64,000 nt of DNA from Prostheceraeus crozeri (taxonomy: Eukaryota > Platyhelminthes > Polycladida > Euryleptidae): NCBI GenBank assembly GCA_907163375.1, contig CAJQUW010007240.1, positions 558,001-622,000 on the forward strand, in the 5' to 3' direction. Shown here piece by piece: positions 48,778 through 59,211 of the stretch (the stretch's first letter is position 1; every line of letters starts with the position of its first letter). The notes beneath the pieces were generated by a model that saw only the letters and a list, made by a program, of their open reading frames with translations, was not told the origin of the DNA and ran no database searches. Made by a program: the position numbers and the translations under genes.

Positions 48778-49099
48778 GATGAAAGAATGAGTAAATTGAG
48801 CGATGCACCTTCCTTTTATACTCCTCCCAACTACCTTGATGAAATGTGAAGTTAGTATGAAGTTGGGAATGATAGAGTTGAATTCGCCGATTGTTGACGC
48901 GCAGCCAGATGCGATTTCCAATACGTGAATGTCTTTTCATATAGAAGTATTTCAAATCCTTCATGATATGATGTAGAGATTGAAAATGACGATAAGATAA
49001 AGCAAACTCTCTTCTCACATTTCCAGTTGAATCTTTGAAATAGACGTTTCGATCATGATCCGTTTCAATACGTTGTAGGGAATCTAATTTCCAACTCAT
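48449..49099 (-). CDS. PC4-like N-terminus protein overlapping the TBP-like gene (C)
   Basis: 216 aa from the ATG at 49099. N-terminal 110 residues: NVYFKDSTGNVRREFALSYRHFQSLHHIMKDL, IWLRVNNRRIQLYHSQ, WEEYKRKVHRSIYSFFH. A His/Ser/Pro-rich linker follows, then RPFSFIGAVNALRAT and an acidic tail (DMEEGEVCDVESECG). N-terminal fold resemblance to PC4 (ITL/FAL..xxQ.xxL) is weak. The C-terminal half lies entirely inside the TBP-like gene, yet its PFSFxxAVxxLR block matches the B copy. Confidence 0.6.
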   Translation of the reverse strand: MSWKLDSLQRIETDHDRNVYFKDSTGNVRREFALSYRHFQSLHHIMKDLKYFYMKRHSRIGNRIWLRVNNRRIQLYHSQLHTNFTFHQGSWEEYKRKVHRSIYSFFHHEAPSLHHRQHSPSLQTLHQNRSHNITPIPSKQQVLPGPTSNVSGEDEQFTESSTLPKWDCRDSGRPFSFIGAVNALRATETTTSDMEEGEVCDVESECGQYGDLYSIE

Positions 49100-49121
49100 G
49101 GTGTGTGGTAGTCATGTCTGA

Positions 49122-49478
49122 TTAAGATTTGCATAGTAGGGCGATGAACTCACGACGAATAAATGTCATGATGGAGCGATGTATGTATCTTCTATACTTC
49201 TCCCAATTGTATTTGCGAAATGAGAAACAGTTTGCGGAATGAGAATGGTAGATTTGAATTTCATTTCTGTAATGTTGAAGCCAAACTTGATCACCCAAGG
49301 AGATGAATCTGAATGTTTCAAAATATTCCAAATCCCTCATGATATCATTGAGGTTGACAAATTGTCGCCATGTTAATGTAATACCTCTTGATGAATGACC
49401 ATGAGAATTTTTGAAATGTACGTTTCCATTACGATCAACTCTGATATATTGTAGAGAGTCCAAAATCCAAGTCTTCAT
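49122..49478 (-). CDS. PC4-like domain protein, tandem duplicate (C)
   Basis: 118 aa from the ATG at 49478. YIRVDRNGNVHFKNSHGHSSRGITLTWRQFVNLNDIMRDLEYF, then VWLQHYRNEIQIYHSH and WEKYRRYIHRSIMTFI align with the first 110 residues of 48449-49099. It ends where the linker of the longer gene would start. It is head-to-head with the attachment gene at 49514, leaving only 35 bp between the ATGs. Confidence 0.6.
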   Translation of the reverse strand: MKTWILDSLQYIRVDRNGNVHFKNSHGHSSRGITLTWRQFVNLNDIMRDLEYFETFRFISLGDQVWLQHYRNEIQIYHSHSANCFSFRKYNWEKYRRYIHRSIMTFIRREFIALLCKS

Positions 49479-49513
49479 GATGTTATGCAAAGCCGCAGAT
49501 CAGCAATATAAAA

Positions 49514-50910
49514 ATGTCGTTTTATCATATTTTGCTTAGCAATGCGGCTACAAAGAGATTTGCTAGTAATCGACCCGCACTCTTTTCTACTCCCATTGAT
49601 CATACACAACAGCTAAATGGAAATTGGGAAGTGGGTGTCACTCAACTTGTTTATAGCAACTGTGTCTATACTTTTGATCATGAGGTGATGACTATTAATA
49701 TGAGACGCACAGCTGCTTACCAATGTGAAAAGGGCTGCCGAGTATACATTCCACAGTGGCCAAAGAAAAATCTCTTATCATGTAAAAAGTTTATATATGA
49801 TTTCTTGAATAAAGCGTGTAAACATATTGTCCAATTTACTCCGCACAATGATGATCATAATTATGTACATCATGTAGTTGAGAAAGATTGGATTGTTGGT
49901 TTAAGTCCAAGTTTAAGAAATGACTTAGGTTACCTCGCTAGCGCCTTAACAAGCTATGATAAATTTAACGTTAATTACCACATAAGTGGTCATAAACAGT
50001 TAATATATCGAGAGGAAGCTTATTATGTAGATCTTATTCCAAGAAATGAGAAGACGTTGGTGAAGAAGATTGTGATTAAGCCAAGAAAGACAAACATGAC
50101 TCCTGAAACATTATTGAAGAAATTTAATTATCTCCTTCGAGTTGATGGTAAACAAGTGGCAACATTGACTTATATCAAATCATCTAATCACATTGCAATA
50201 AGTAAATTAAATGATGATGATCTAGTATTAGCTTGTTCAAAAGATTTTCATCAGTTCTTACGACATCGTTCTGCAGCTGTTCATGGAAAATCTGATATGC
50301 AACATTTACCATGTGAAAGGTCAAATCAATTTGATACAGAATGGACCGTATCTTTATACAGAAAGTGTGTAGAGCCTTTAGGTGGTATCTTACATGAAAC
50401 AAGAGTGTTGATGCCTCGCATTATTACTTCGGTTAAATTGGTTGTAGATTATTTAAATGAAGTGATTAATGACCAACATATTTCATTTTCTGAAAAGAAG
50501 GTGTTTTGTCTCTCACTATAAGTGGAAAAGGTATTGAACTAATTATGGATAAAACTCTAATGGACATTTTGGGTTTTGATCAAAATATCTTTAAAAGTGG
50601 TACTGTAACCAAAGCTAGTGCAGACATGTCGCTATCGCGTCGTATTAACTATTTTCAGATATATTCCAATATTGGTGAAGATGTACGTGTGGGAGATGTT
50701 GAAGCTCCATTGCTAGCAATGATACCATACCAGCCAAAAAGCTGCAGTATTTTATCTGAGCATACTTTCAAGAAAGTGCATTATACAAAGCTGAAATCAA
50801 ACTACATCCCACAAATTGATATTGCCATTTATGACGATGCTGGTGCGTTGATTCCTTTTCATAAAGATGCTGTGACAAGTATCACACTCCATTTCCGAAT
50901 GAAGAGTTAA
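49514..50910 (+). pseudogene. Attachment/penton-like structural protein 1
   Basis: N-terminal FYHILLSNAATKRFASNRPALFSTPI...LNGNWEVGVTQLVY is the hallmark of a widespread Polinton/adintovirus virion protein (LPSNSS...L.GeWEVaL). The C-terminal part has LMDILGFDQN, YFQIYSNIGEDVRVGDVEAPLLAMIPY and IDIAIYDDAGALIPFHKDAVTSITLHFRMKS, also typical. The gene is broken once. It is probably a penton- or fibre-like surface protein. Confidence 0.65.
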
Positions 50911-52468
50911 TGCAAAAGTATGCTAATATATTTTCCAATGTTAATAATATGGAAACTGAAAATAATGACTCGTTTCTAATCTACTTGCCCAGTAATGCTT
51001 CTATGAATAAATTTCCCAAAAATAAACCATCAGACTATCGAGTAGAATTAAATCGTCCACTACATTTAGAAGGTGAATGGGAGGTTGGCGTTTCTAGTAT
51101 TTGCTATGATAGCAATATTCAGAATGCGAATGATTTGGAAGAAATGATATTGACTCCTCGCACCCATGATGGAATAATGATGAATAATGCATTCCAGTTC
51201 CCATACAATTTAACATCAGATGGAAAGCGGAACTATGAATGGATTCAGATAAATCAGATTCTTATGAACCATTTGGGAATGAGAAAATTATTAAGGCATT
51301 CAATAGTGGTAATACTTCCATCTTGAAGAATAAAAATCAGAGAGCTTATGAGTTTACTATCTATCATTGGAGTGGGAGACAGTTCCTTCGCTTTCATTCT
51401 TTTACTAAAGGTCTTACACTGAGGTTGGATAATGAATTCTATCCACATCTTGGTTTTGGTCATGGACTACATCTAACGTCAATTGCTACTGCAAATGTTA
51501 AAAAAGTTTATTCAAATCGAATCAACAAATTTCATTATAGATTTAAAATATTTGATGAAGATGTTGTAGAATGCGAAGAACGCATCATTTTGAAAAAGCG
51601 TGGTGTTCAACCTTTATCACTTATTGAGTTAGTAAAACGATGGGATGAGACTGTGGGTAAGAAGTATGGAGAGAAAATTATGGCGGACAAAAATAAGTTG
51701 GTTATTCAGAAATATAATGACAAACTTACAGTTTATTTCTCTCCAACCTTGCGCCATTTTGTAAGACATTATACACCTATTATTGGAAGCGGTCTGGTGT
51801 ATGCTTCTGATGAATATCACACTAAAGCTGATTCAGTTAATGATGAATGGTGGGTGGACATCTATGGTGATCGCATCAAGAAAATTTACCAGTCTTATGA
51901 AGAATCTAAAGTTGCTATCAATATAATGCCGCGTCTATATCATACAGTTGAAAGCTTTATTCATGTAGTAAATCCTTATATACAACAGAAGTTGAAGCAT
52001 GTGATGAAAAGTAAATATGATGTAAAGACACACCACATTTCGTTTTCAATTGAAAATCAACGCGTTGTTCTGAAACTGGGCGATGACATTCAATGTCAAT
52101 TGAGTAAAAATTTGAAAAAACTCTTTGGTTTTTCAATGCTACAAACTGTGTTTACTGCTGCGCATACGATTGGTATAGAAACACCAATGACACTTGATAA
52201 ACATGAACAGCACCTTTACATTCAAAGTGATTTGATTCTACCTATTTCTGTTGGTGAGAAAAAAGAATACATTTTACGCGATTTCATTCATGATAAAGAC
52301 GCTTCATATGGAATAGTCGAGAAGATGTTTGAATCTATTTTCTATCATCCCGTCATCAAACAAACTATACCCTCTATTGCTATCAAAATTAATAATGGTT
52401 TACAAGAGTGCATCCATGTGAAAGATACTAAATCCCTCGTAACTTTAGTGTTTCGGAAAACAAAGTGA
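50910..52468 (+). pseudogene. Attachment/penton-like structural protein 2
   Basis: Tandem paralogue: FLIYLPSNASMNKFPKNKPSDYRVELNRPLHLEGEWEVGVSSICY at the start and LYIQSDLILPISVGEKKEYILRDF...IPSIAIKINNGLQECIHVKDTKSLVTLVFRKTK at the end. The middle is longer and diverged. It begins at a TAATG junction with gene 1. The gene is broken once. Two adjacent copies suggest a duplicated receptor-binding or vertex protein. Confidence 0.62.
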
Positions 52469-52479
52469 AGTCATTGTGA

Positions 52480-52496
52480 TATGTTTATTGAAATAA
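52480..52496. terminator. Bidirectional poly(A) signal
   Basis: TTTATTGAAATAAAAAT holds AATAAA on both strands, between the converging attachment gene 2 (+) and pPolB (-). The same design occurs at 48204-48236 between the protease (+) and TBP-like (-) genes. Confidence 0.7.
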
Positions 52497-52647
52497 AAAT
52501 ATGTATATGAAAAAGTCTTTTCACAGATATAGGGGGAATGAGCTGACTGTAGGCATATATTCACAAGGAAGAAACGATCTCATGCGATACATAAAACAGC
52601 AGTGTTTATCTACAAAAAGCAACATCAAAATACTGAGTTAAAGTTGA

Positions 52648-55600
52648 TTATGTCAATACATCTCCTGAATGTGGTAGCGTGAGTTTTATTCTTTTGGGTG
52701 GAGGTATGTTTGTGTCAGGATGTCCATGTGGAAGAGATGTGTTATGTCCTATCCAACACCTCTTATCCTCCCATGCTGAAAGTGCTCGTTTCTTGAACGT
52801 GTACGTTTTCACAGTATGAACTTGAGATTTTAAGATTGTCATATTGACAAACGTTATAGTTTTATTTTTATAGGCCTTCTTATAGGACCGATGTTTCATT
52901 TTATGAACAATGGATTTTGATATACCTTTAGCACGCTTAATACTATCTGCACATTCTTTTAATTTCATGGAATACATTTTAGGACGGAGGAGAATCATTT
53001 CATCTATTTCCTTTCCTGCTGTTTCATCCTTAAAACAACCAAGTTTGGCTTTATTCTGTATGGAATAGAGTGGATGAGTGGGATTGTAGTTAGATGTGTC
53101 GAAATATTTTTCTAATGACTTGCCTACTTCATTAAAATTTAAATTTTTTTGAGTGGTAATTCCTAAAAAGAAACTATCTGTATCACCACCCAGCAAGTCA
53201 ACCTCTTTTACGAGAGGGCATGGTTTTAATATTTTGTAGAAGAGTTGATACATTTCAAGCTTGGAATAATCTAAAACGGCTTGCCCAATATAGATGGGTT
53301 TGCACAACTCAACTTCTGATTTAATCATTTTAACACCTACAAGATCCTCATCGATGATGTCTCTATCAATGAAAAGAGGTGATGAGGTCAATTTGTGATA
53401 TTTTTGTTCATCAACGACTAGTTTGTAATTCATACGTTTTCTAACATCCTCCATGGTCTTTCCGAATAGACTATTATTCTTATATTTATAAAAATCCTTT
53501 TCAAAATTATTTTGGGCGAGTGCACGTTTTTGACTGTTACTATCTATGTAGGGTTTGAGGAAGGCTTTCTGTCTAAATTTGATAATGCGGTGAACTGACT
53601 TTAGAAGCATGCCCATTTCTAAGTAAAATTTTAGTATGCAGAAGTGCACGAGATAATTTTTCTTATCATATTGGGTGAGTAAAAGTTTGCGACATGGTTT
53701 GTACCTTGGCTGTCCACACTCTGTTAAGTTATTATGAAATTGTGACATGAATGGTGAAAACATATCTTCAGTCGCTTCACCAGACTCAGGTGCGAGTGGG
53801 AAATCAGCAGTTTTATTTTTAATGCTATTTGGGTAAATCAAATCCACTTCAAAATAATATCCCCAATCACCTTCATCTGGAATCTTCAGTATGTTTGAAG
53901 GGTTGGAGTAATACTCAAGCTCATCTTGATTTAACCAACTAAACTCGGAATGAGGTAGTGGTTTAGACAGTGAACTACCATATAAATTATTTTGGTCATA
54001 GTACTTTAGGTGGATATGATCATCACCTACTGTTTCAGATTTTATATGATGTTTATTTACAAATGTGAGACCACCGCGTATTCCGCGCTCAAATATATTA
54101 TACATCTCCGGGTCTTGTAAGAGATGAATGGTCTCACCAGTCATTTTAAAGGCTGATTTAAAGGACATGGCTGGTAGACTGACAAAGTGGATAGGATCTA
54201 ATTTGTCTTCTTCTAATGCCACTCGTCGAAATTCCTGAAAGACATCAGCCAGCAAAATGACATCTAATTCTAAGTAAGCGATCATATAATCGCCAAACGT
54301 TTTACAATTAAATTTTAACCATGCCTCTTGAGCATGTTCATAGTCCTCTACTGGACAATCTTCACCCGTCAAATCGTTTTTGAATTTGTCAATGGAAGGA
54401 AGGGTTATTTCATTTAGTTTAGATATTGAGCTAAAATACGCATAGGGAAAGACTCCTTTGCGAGTGATCATGTCATCCGTTAAGTTTGGATAGTGTTTCT
54501 TCAAAGTTTGACTATGGGGAAGAAACTTGAGATTTCGAACGAGAGAAGCTAGTGACGCTGACATGAATTGAAATGAATCTAAAAATTTTATTTCAAAGAA
54601 GACTGTCTTATTTTCTTTAGTTTTATCAACTGGTACTTTTGCTGTCATTGCCATGAATTTTTCTCTCGTTTGTGCTATAACATTGAACTGCCACGATTTC
54701 ATCTGGCTCAACCCTCCTTTTATGAGCATATGACTGTCATAGCCCTTAAAGTTATGAAAAATGACGGGTAGTACACGACGTCTCAACCTAAGTGAAAAGT
54801 TACATTTGGAGCAGAGTGCGTTTCTAAATTTACCAGTGATGTGATCATGATCACGCACTTTCTTAATTTTATCGTCATCAAACGTTTTATGACATTTAGG
54901 GCACGATGTGCAACTTTCAAATTTCTGTTTGTCTTCATCTGACATATGTAGTGACTTACGCTGCAATTGTGAATCATATGATTGTTGAAATTTAGCAGCT
55001 TTATCGAGAAATTCTAGAAATTTTGAAATACAATCTTCACCTTGCCAAGTATGCATTTTGTTTTGTCTATTCCTAAAGTGGTCATGCCATACTTCATAGC
55101 AGGATATGGCTGCTGGCTTGTGGATGATATCATCAATGTAGCATTCTATGTCTGCGTAAATGATACGCAGGGGACTTAATTCGTCACCATTATCCCTATG
55201 TGAAAATATTTTATCTTTGGGCATGCGTTCCATTTGTAATTTACCTCGCTTGCACGATTCATAGTGAGTTTCAAATTTATCTTTACTCCAAAAGGAGCGG
55301 ATGCAGCGGTCGCATACAAAATGTCCACCTCTTTTAGAGTGCCCCAAGTGAGTGTACAAGCGAGAGATTTTGGGAATACCACAGTAGTGCCATTCCTCGC
55401 TATCATCTTGTTTTACTAATAAGAGGTTGACTAGACGTTCATAACAAGTTGAACGTGAATTATAGCGGGCACCCTTCAACCCCTTCTCCCACACGTGAAC
55501 GACAATTTTAATCTTATTATGTTTTTCGAACGTTTCTACATCTTTGATTTTCATGTTGTCACTATCACAACCTTCAAAGTCTAGTTCATCCTCCCACTGT

Positions 55601-56466
55601 CTATAGCTATAGGTATGATTTCGATTCGCGTTGATATCATTATAGTGAAGGATGGATAGGACTGCATATTTGAAACACTGTGATTTACAATCGACATTGA
55701 TGACAGCTTTCTTATTATACAACGTTTTTGGTAGTTTAAATGTGCCTCGAGCTGCATGACTTTCTAATAGGGAAATTTTGAATATGGCTGAGTCCACACC
55801 ATCAAAAATGAGAGCGCTGTCGCGTTGATTGAATTTATCTACATTTGATTTTAAACATTGAATGTGAAAATTTAACCAAGACTCGCAGTCTACAACTTCG
55901 GTTGAGGAAGAGGAAGGAACACGAAACTGTATTCTCTCCGTCACTTGACCCGTTTGAAAATCTATCTTAATATATTTTAGTTTAAGGTAGATGAGCGCCT
56001 TCATTCTAAAATTGTCTAAATTGTTGAAGAGCGCTTCGATAATGTTAGAATTTTGAAGGAGCCACTCAGGAAAATCTACTATTTGAGTATTGGACTCCAT
56101 GCAGTAGTCGCGTACTAAATTATTATGTGAAACATTAATGAGGGAGATGGTAGAGGTACCGTTGGTGTAGTGATCATTTGCATGCGTGTGTTGAAGTCTG
56201 TGCGAAGATCGCTGAAAGTGACTATCAAAAGAAAGAGGGCACAAATCGCAAGGAAAGGAGATGTCATCGTCAGAATCAACTTCACCTCCGGAGATTGATG
56301 CCGCTTTGCGTTGACACACACGTTGTTTGATGTGTCGAAGGAGACTGTGCTTCCTTGTAAACATATGTCCGCAGTCGACACATTCCCACTCGCTGCCTTG
56401 TCGCGAGAGTCCTGAGCTGGAACTCACATCACCTGAAAGAGAAATCATTCTATCATCTCTGTTCAA
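52648..56466 (-). CDS. Protein-primed family B DNA polymerase (pPolB), element C
   Basis: 1272 codons open. C2H2-like fingers at about residues 29-51 and 75-96, N-terminal domain about 100-245, SQCFKYAVLSILHYND about 265-280, Exo I IIYADIECYI (~438), Cys/His HNH-like finger (520-555, RDHDHITGKFRNALCSKC), Exo II FHNFKGYDSH (~577), Exo III YLELDVILLADVF (~733), motif A DQNNLYGSSL (~825), motif B KNNSLFGKTMEDVRKR (~998), motif C GGDTDSFFLG (~1094). The open part upstream of about 56432 looks like intron: an acceptor (CTCTTTCAG) lies there, a 61-bp exon at 56492-56552, and a donor directly after an ATG at 56620-56622. The catalytic residues look intact. Confidence 0.93.
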   Translation of the reverse strand: MNRDDRMISLSGDVSSSSGLSRQGSEWECVDCGHMFTRKHSLLRHIKQRVCQRKAASISGGEVDSDDDISFPCDLCPLSFDSHFQRSSHRLQHTHANDHYTNGTSTISLINVSHNNLVRDYCMESNTQIVDFPEWLLQNSNIIEALFNNLDNFRMKALIYLKLKYIKIDFQTGQVTERIQFRVPSSSSTEVVDCESWLNFHIQCLKSNVDKFNQRDSALIFDGVDSAIFKISLLESHAARGTFKLPKTLYNKKAVINVDCKSQCFKYAVLSILHYNDINANRNHTYSYRQWEDELDFEGCDSDNMKIKDVETFEKHNKIKIVVHVWEKGLKGARYNSRSTCYERLVNLLLVKQDDSEEWHYCGIPKISRLYTHLGHSKRGGHFVCDRCIRSFWSKDKFETHYESCKRGKLQMERMPKDKIFSHRDNGDELSPLRIIYADIECYIDDIIHKPAAISCYEVWHDHFRNRQNKMHTWQGEDCISKFLEFLDKAAKFQQSYDSQLQRKSLHMSDEDKQKFESCTSCPKCHKTFDDDKIKKVRDHDHITGKFRNALCSKCNFSLRLRRRVLPVIFHNFKGYDSHMLIKGGLSQMKSWQFNVIAQTREKFMAMTAKVPVDKTKENKTVFFEIKFLDSFQFMSASLASLVRNLKFLPHSQTLKKHYPNLTDDMITRKGVFPYAYFSSISKLNEITLPSIDKFKNDLTGEDCPVEDYEHAQEAWLKFNCKTFGDYMIAYLELDVILLADVFQEFRRVALEEDKLDPIHFVSLPAMSFKSAFKMTGETIHLLQDPEMYNIFERGIRGGLTFVNKHHIKSETVGDDHIHLKYYDQNNLYGSSLSKPLPHSEFSWLNQDELEYYSNPSNILKIPDEGDWGYYFEVDLIYPNSIKNKTADFPLAPESGEATEDMFSPFMSQFHNNLTECGQPRYKPCRKLLLTQYDKKNYLVHFCILKFYLEMGMLLKSVHRIIKFRQKAFLKPYIDSNSQKRALAQNNFEKDFYKYKNNSLFGKTMEDVRKRMNYKLVVDEQKYHKLTSSPLFIDRDIIDEDLVGVKMIKSEVELCKPIYIGQAVLDYSKLEMYQLFYKILKPCPLVKEVDLLGGDTDSFFLGITTQKNLNFNEVGKSLEKYFDTSNYNPTHPLYSIQNKAKLGCFKDETAGKEIDEMILLRPKMYSMKLKECADSIKRAKGISKSIVHKMKHRSYKKAYKNKTITFVNMTILKSQVHTVKTYTFKKRALSAWEDKRCWIGHNTSLPHGHPDTNIPPPKRIKLTLPHSGDVLT

Positions 56467-56861
56467 GTCTCAGTGTATTGTTACAACCTACCTTGACTCA
56501 ACAACTCTAAACTTTCCTCGAGAAAGGAGGGCGTTGGTGATGAAGTTGATGCCTGAAATTGAGGAAGATGCTATTAGCCACACGTTTGAGGGAGATGAGT
56601 GAAGAAATTTTCAACTTACCATTTCAACGAAATCAAGTTTAAGGTTGATACTTCAACAAGATAGAGACTTCACGAGAGAGCAGTTCACTTATACGCCAGA
56701 GAACACTTCACTTATATATCACAAAGACAGAGTGAAATGACACGAATATCACTTTACATATATACTTTCTTATTCATCATTCATTGGCTGTTCATTCTGA
56801 TTGGTTGCTTGTTGATACTTAAGAATTAGAAAACATTTCAAAGTTATTATTCACAGTCAAC

Positions 56862-57311
56862 ATGACAAGCCTTCCGACAACACCAAACACAAAATTCTCT
56901 TCTCCATCCTCAACACCAAAGGCGCTCGTTGCACCAAACGCACCAATGAAGGGGAAGGTAGAGAAGGTGTACCGACTGGACAATATCAGAAAGTTGTCAT
57001 TACCAGCGGACGACGAAGAGGAGAGTGTATGTGAGAAGGAGTGTCCCGACTTAACAGGCGTGAGGTGGAAGTATCTGCAGTACGATACTGATGATGTGAT
57101 GGAGATCACCAGCACCAAATTCCTCCACCAATTATGGGAGTGGTACACCCCTAACTCCCAGCCACGAACTATGGCGGAGTGGGAGTATATTGACAAAGTG
57201 AGGCTCGCAGTGAAAGAACGATTAAAGCAAGTGAACTGTTTTTGTTATCTATGTGAAGCCAGACTCTGGGACGATATTGACGATGAAGACCTTTTGAAAT
57301 ACATGCCATAA
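56862..57311 (+). CDS. Conserved 149-aa protein of unknown function (copy C)
   Basis: Same length as and about 95% identical to 1233-1682. The few changes are mostly conservative (EEW to AEW, CSC to CFC near the end). Upstream inverted CCAAT boxes and 5' UTR are also almost identical. AATAAA overlaps the stop. It is divergent to pPolB. The identity across coding and non-coding sequence means selection cannot be separated from recent copying without counting synonymous changes. Confidence 0.75.
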   Translation: MTSLPTTPNTKFSSPSSTPKALVAPNAPMKGKVEKVYRLDNIRKLSLPADDEEESVCEKECPDLTGVRWKYLQYDTDDVMEITSTKFLHQLWEWYTPNSQPRTMAEWEYIDKVRLAVKERLKQVNCFCYLCEARLWDDIDDEDLLKYMP

Positions 57312-57362
57312 TAAATTTTTATTTCGTATTTTCTTTGATTCCTACTGACTTACTTGAATGGG

Positions 57363-57765
57363 GCTTCAGTGGATGATTTAACCATGTATACATTTTCATT
57401 TGGAAATAGTAGCACGCTTAGTCTAACTTGTAAATCTTAAAACATTTCATATGGACGATGATGGCAGATGAAATAGTGTCAAATAAATTAAGATAGCTTA
57501 CACTTCTGATACAGGGATAGCAATCGACTGCGATCCATGTGTAAAGAGCTTGTTAGACTACGGATGGGCTTAAGTGGATGATTTAACCATGTATACTTTT
57601 TCATTTGGAAATAGTAGCACGCTTAGTCTAACTTGTAAATCTTAAAACATTTCATACGGACGATGATGGTAGATGAAATAGTGTCAAATAAAATTAAGAT
57701 AGCTTACATGATTCTGGGATAGCAATTGACTGCGATCCATGTGTAAAGAGCTTGTTAGACTACGG
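57363..57765. repeat. 206-bp tandem array, two units (copy C)
   Basis: Two units of about 205-206 bp, orthologous to the five-unit array at 1735-2761. The shared sequence continues to about 57827 (CATTCCATTCATC), then C and A part company abruptly. Confidence 0.9.
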
Positions 57766-58212
57766 AAGAGAGAAGTGTGTTATGTTGCGTGTGGCGCGTG
57801 AGTGTCCTCCCATTTCATTCCATTCATCAATTCGTCTCATTGATAGAGACAGGTAGAACTCATGGTTCTCATAACGTATGCAATGGAAAGTTTTAGGCAA
57901 CCTTGGACAGTTGGCTAAATGTCGCCCTGGCGCGAATGCATACTACGTTGAGACAGAGGCAATCACTTGCAAACATGACGCAGAGAGGTTAAACAAGATT
58001 GACCATTGCCGAATATCCCTTGCGGTATACATAGCTACGGGTTTCACCGCCGCCCTTTACAGGAACGCCCGTCGAAAGGAAGTATTACACCGAACTTCAT
58101 TTGCAACGTTCAAGTTGACTGATAGCAGATTCAACTTAATGATAGTATTCGCCAATCCGAAGACTGCCCAGGGCAAACCGCGTGGAGGTTCTATCATGTC
58201 TTGCCCCATGGT

Positions 58213-58228
58213 GGCCCTTAAGAGAGCC
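58213..58228 (-). terminator. Histone-type 3' stem-loop, 83-aa gene
   Basis: Minus strand GGCTCTCTTAAGGGCC fits the consensus at all positions, preceded by ACCATC and followed by ACC. It lies about 35 nt past the stop of 58263-58514. CAAGA follows about 10 nt downstream, a partial histone downstream element. Confidence 0.8.
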
Positions 58229-58262
58229 GATGGTTCGTTCTCGGGGTGCGAATTTAAGTTGA

Positions 58263-58514
58263 CTATTGGCCGGAATAGTCAATGGGTATGACGGTTAGGT
58301 TGTCATAGACCCTATACCGCCGAGGTCGTGCTGGTGCATCTGGCACCTTTCGGATGCGAGTGGTATTCGGAGTCCACACCTCATCCGTCCAAACGATCCT
58401 CTTGATCTTCCCCTTATCATCCTCTTCATCCCACTCGTCGAGGATGACGAACTCGGGAATGGCGTTGTCTTCATCGATGAAGACGGGAATGCTGTTGGCA
58501 GATGTCGCTTCCAT
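58263..58514 (-). CDS. Small acidic 83-aa protein (unknown)
   Basis: The ATG at 58514 lies about 40 bp after a TATATAAG box. An acidic first half (FIDEDNAIPEFVILDEWDEEDDKG) is followed by a basic second half (RRYRVYDNLTVIPIDYSGQ). No known family. A promoter, a short 5' UTR and a histone-type hairpin just after the stop make it a convincing compact gene. Confidence 0.6.
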   Translation of the reverse strand: MEATSANSIPVFIDEDNAIPEFVILDEWDEEDDKGKIKRIVWTDEVWTPNTTRIRKVPDAPARPRRYRVYDNLTVIPIDYSGQ

Positions 58515-58554
58515 CGTGACTTGAAATTGAATGAGAAGCGCTACAATCTTCTGG

Positions 58555-58562
58555 CTTATATA
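58555..58562 (-). promoter_or_regulatory. TATA box of the 83-aa gene
   Basis: Minus strand TATATAAG, 41 bp before the ATG at 58514, so the 5' UTR would be only about 10-15 nt. Confidence 0.65.
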
Positions 58563-58735
58563 GGGTTTTCAACAATGAATTGCTCAACAGCGAATCAGAA
58601 TGCTTCAGGGATAGCAATCGACTGCATAACGTTCAAGTTGACTGATAGCAGATTCAACTTAATGATAGTATTCGCCAGTCCGAAGACTGCCCAGGGCAAA
58701 CCGCGAGGAGGTTCTATCAAATCTTGCCCCATGGT

Positions 58736-58751
58736 GGCCCTTAAGAGAGCC
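58736..58751 (-). terminator. Histone-type 3' stem-loop, 88-aa gene
   Basis: Same 16-mer as at 58213-58228, about 30 nt beyond the stop of 58781-59047, followed by CACC and then a CAAGAT segment. Confidence 0.8.
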
Positions 58752-58780
58752 GATGGTTCGTTCTCGGGAGTAACGTCATC

Positions 58781-59047
58781 TTACACCCTACCAATTCTGC
58801 TGAGAGAGTCTTTGACTCTCTCTTTGGTAGCACTGTCGACTTCCACACTAACTGGTACATTGCTAAAAAGTGGAATGTAGCGCCATTCCGTTGGATTGAC
58901 AGCAGTTGCTGTCATCGGATTGCCAATCCGAGCAAGATTATTGTGGATTCTGTCTTGCTCCTCTAGCCTGACAAACTCCTCAAATAAATTTCGCGGCCTT
59001 AACTGCGGTCCGCGAGGAGAGCTGACTTGACTGTTCGGCGTCTGCAT
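58781..59047 (-). CDS. Small 88-aa protein (unknown)
   Basis: The ATG at 59047 is 32 bp after TATATAAA (59079-59086). Sequence: MQTPNSQVSSPRGPQLRPRNLFEEFVRLEEQ-type basic/helical start and a C-terminal VEVDSATKERVKDSLSRIG helix. No cysteine cluster or membrane segment; no family recognised. It shares the cassette design of the 83-aa gene but no clear protein similarity to it. Confidence 0.6.
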   Translation of the reverse strand: MQTPNSQVSSPRGPQLRPRNLFEEFVRLEEQDRIHNNLARIGNPMTATAVNPTEWRYIPLFSNVPVSVEVDSATKERVKDSLSRIGRV

Positions 59048-59078
59048 GATTGAAATGAAATGAAATGAGAGGCAGTGG

Positions 59079-59086
59079 TTTATATA
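59079..59086 (-). promoter_or_regulatory. TATA box of the 88-aa gene
   Basis: Minus strand TATATAAA 32 bp before the ATG at 59047. This leaves almost no room for a 5' UTR, so either the leader is very short or a downstream ATG is used. Confidence 0.6.
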
Positions 59087-59211
59087 CCCCTCTAACGCGA
59101 CGCAACGTTCAAGTTGACTGATAGCAGATTCAACTTAATGATAGTATTCGCCAGTCCGAAGACTGCCCAGGGCAAACCGCGTGGAGGTTCTATCATGTCT
59201 TGCCCCTAGGT

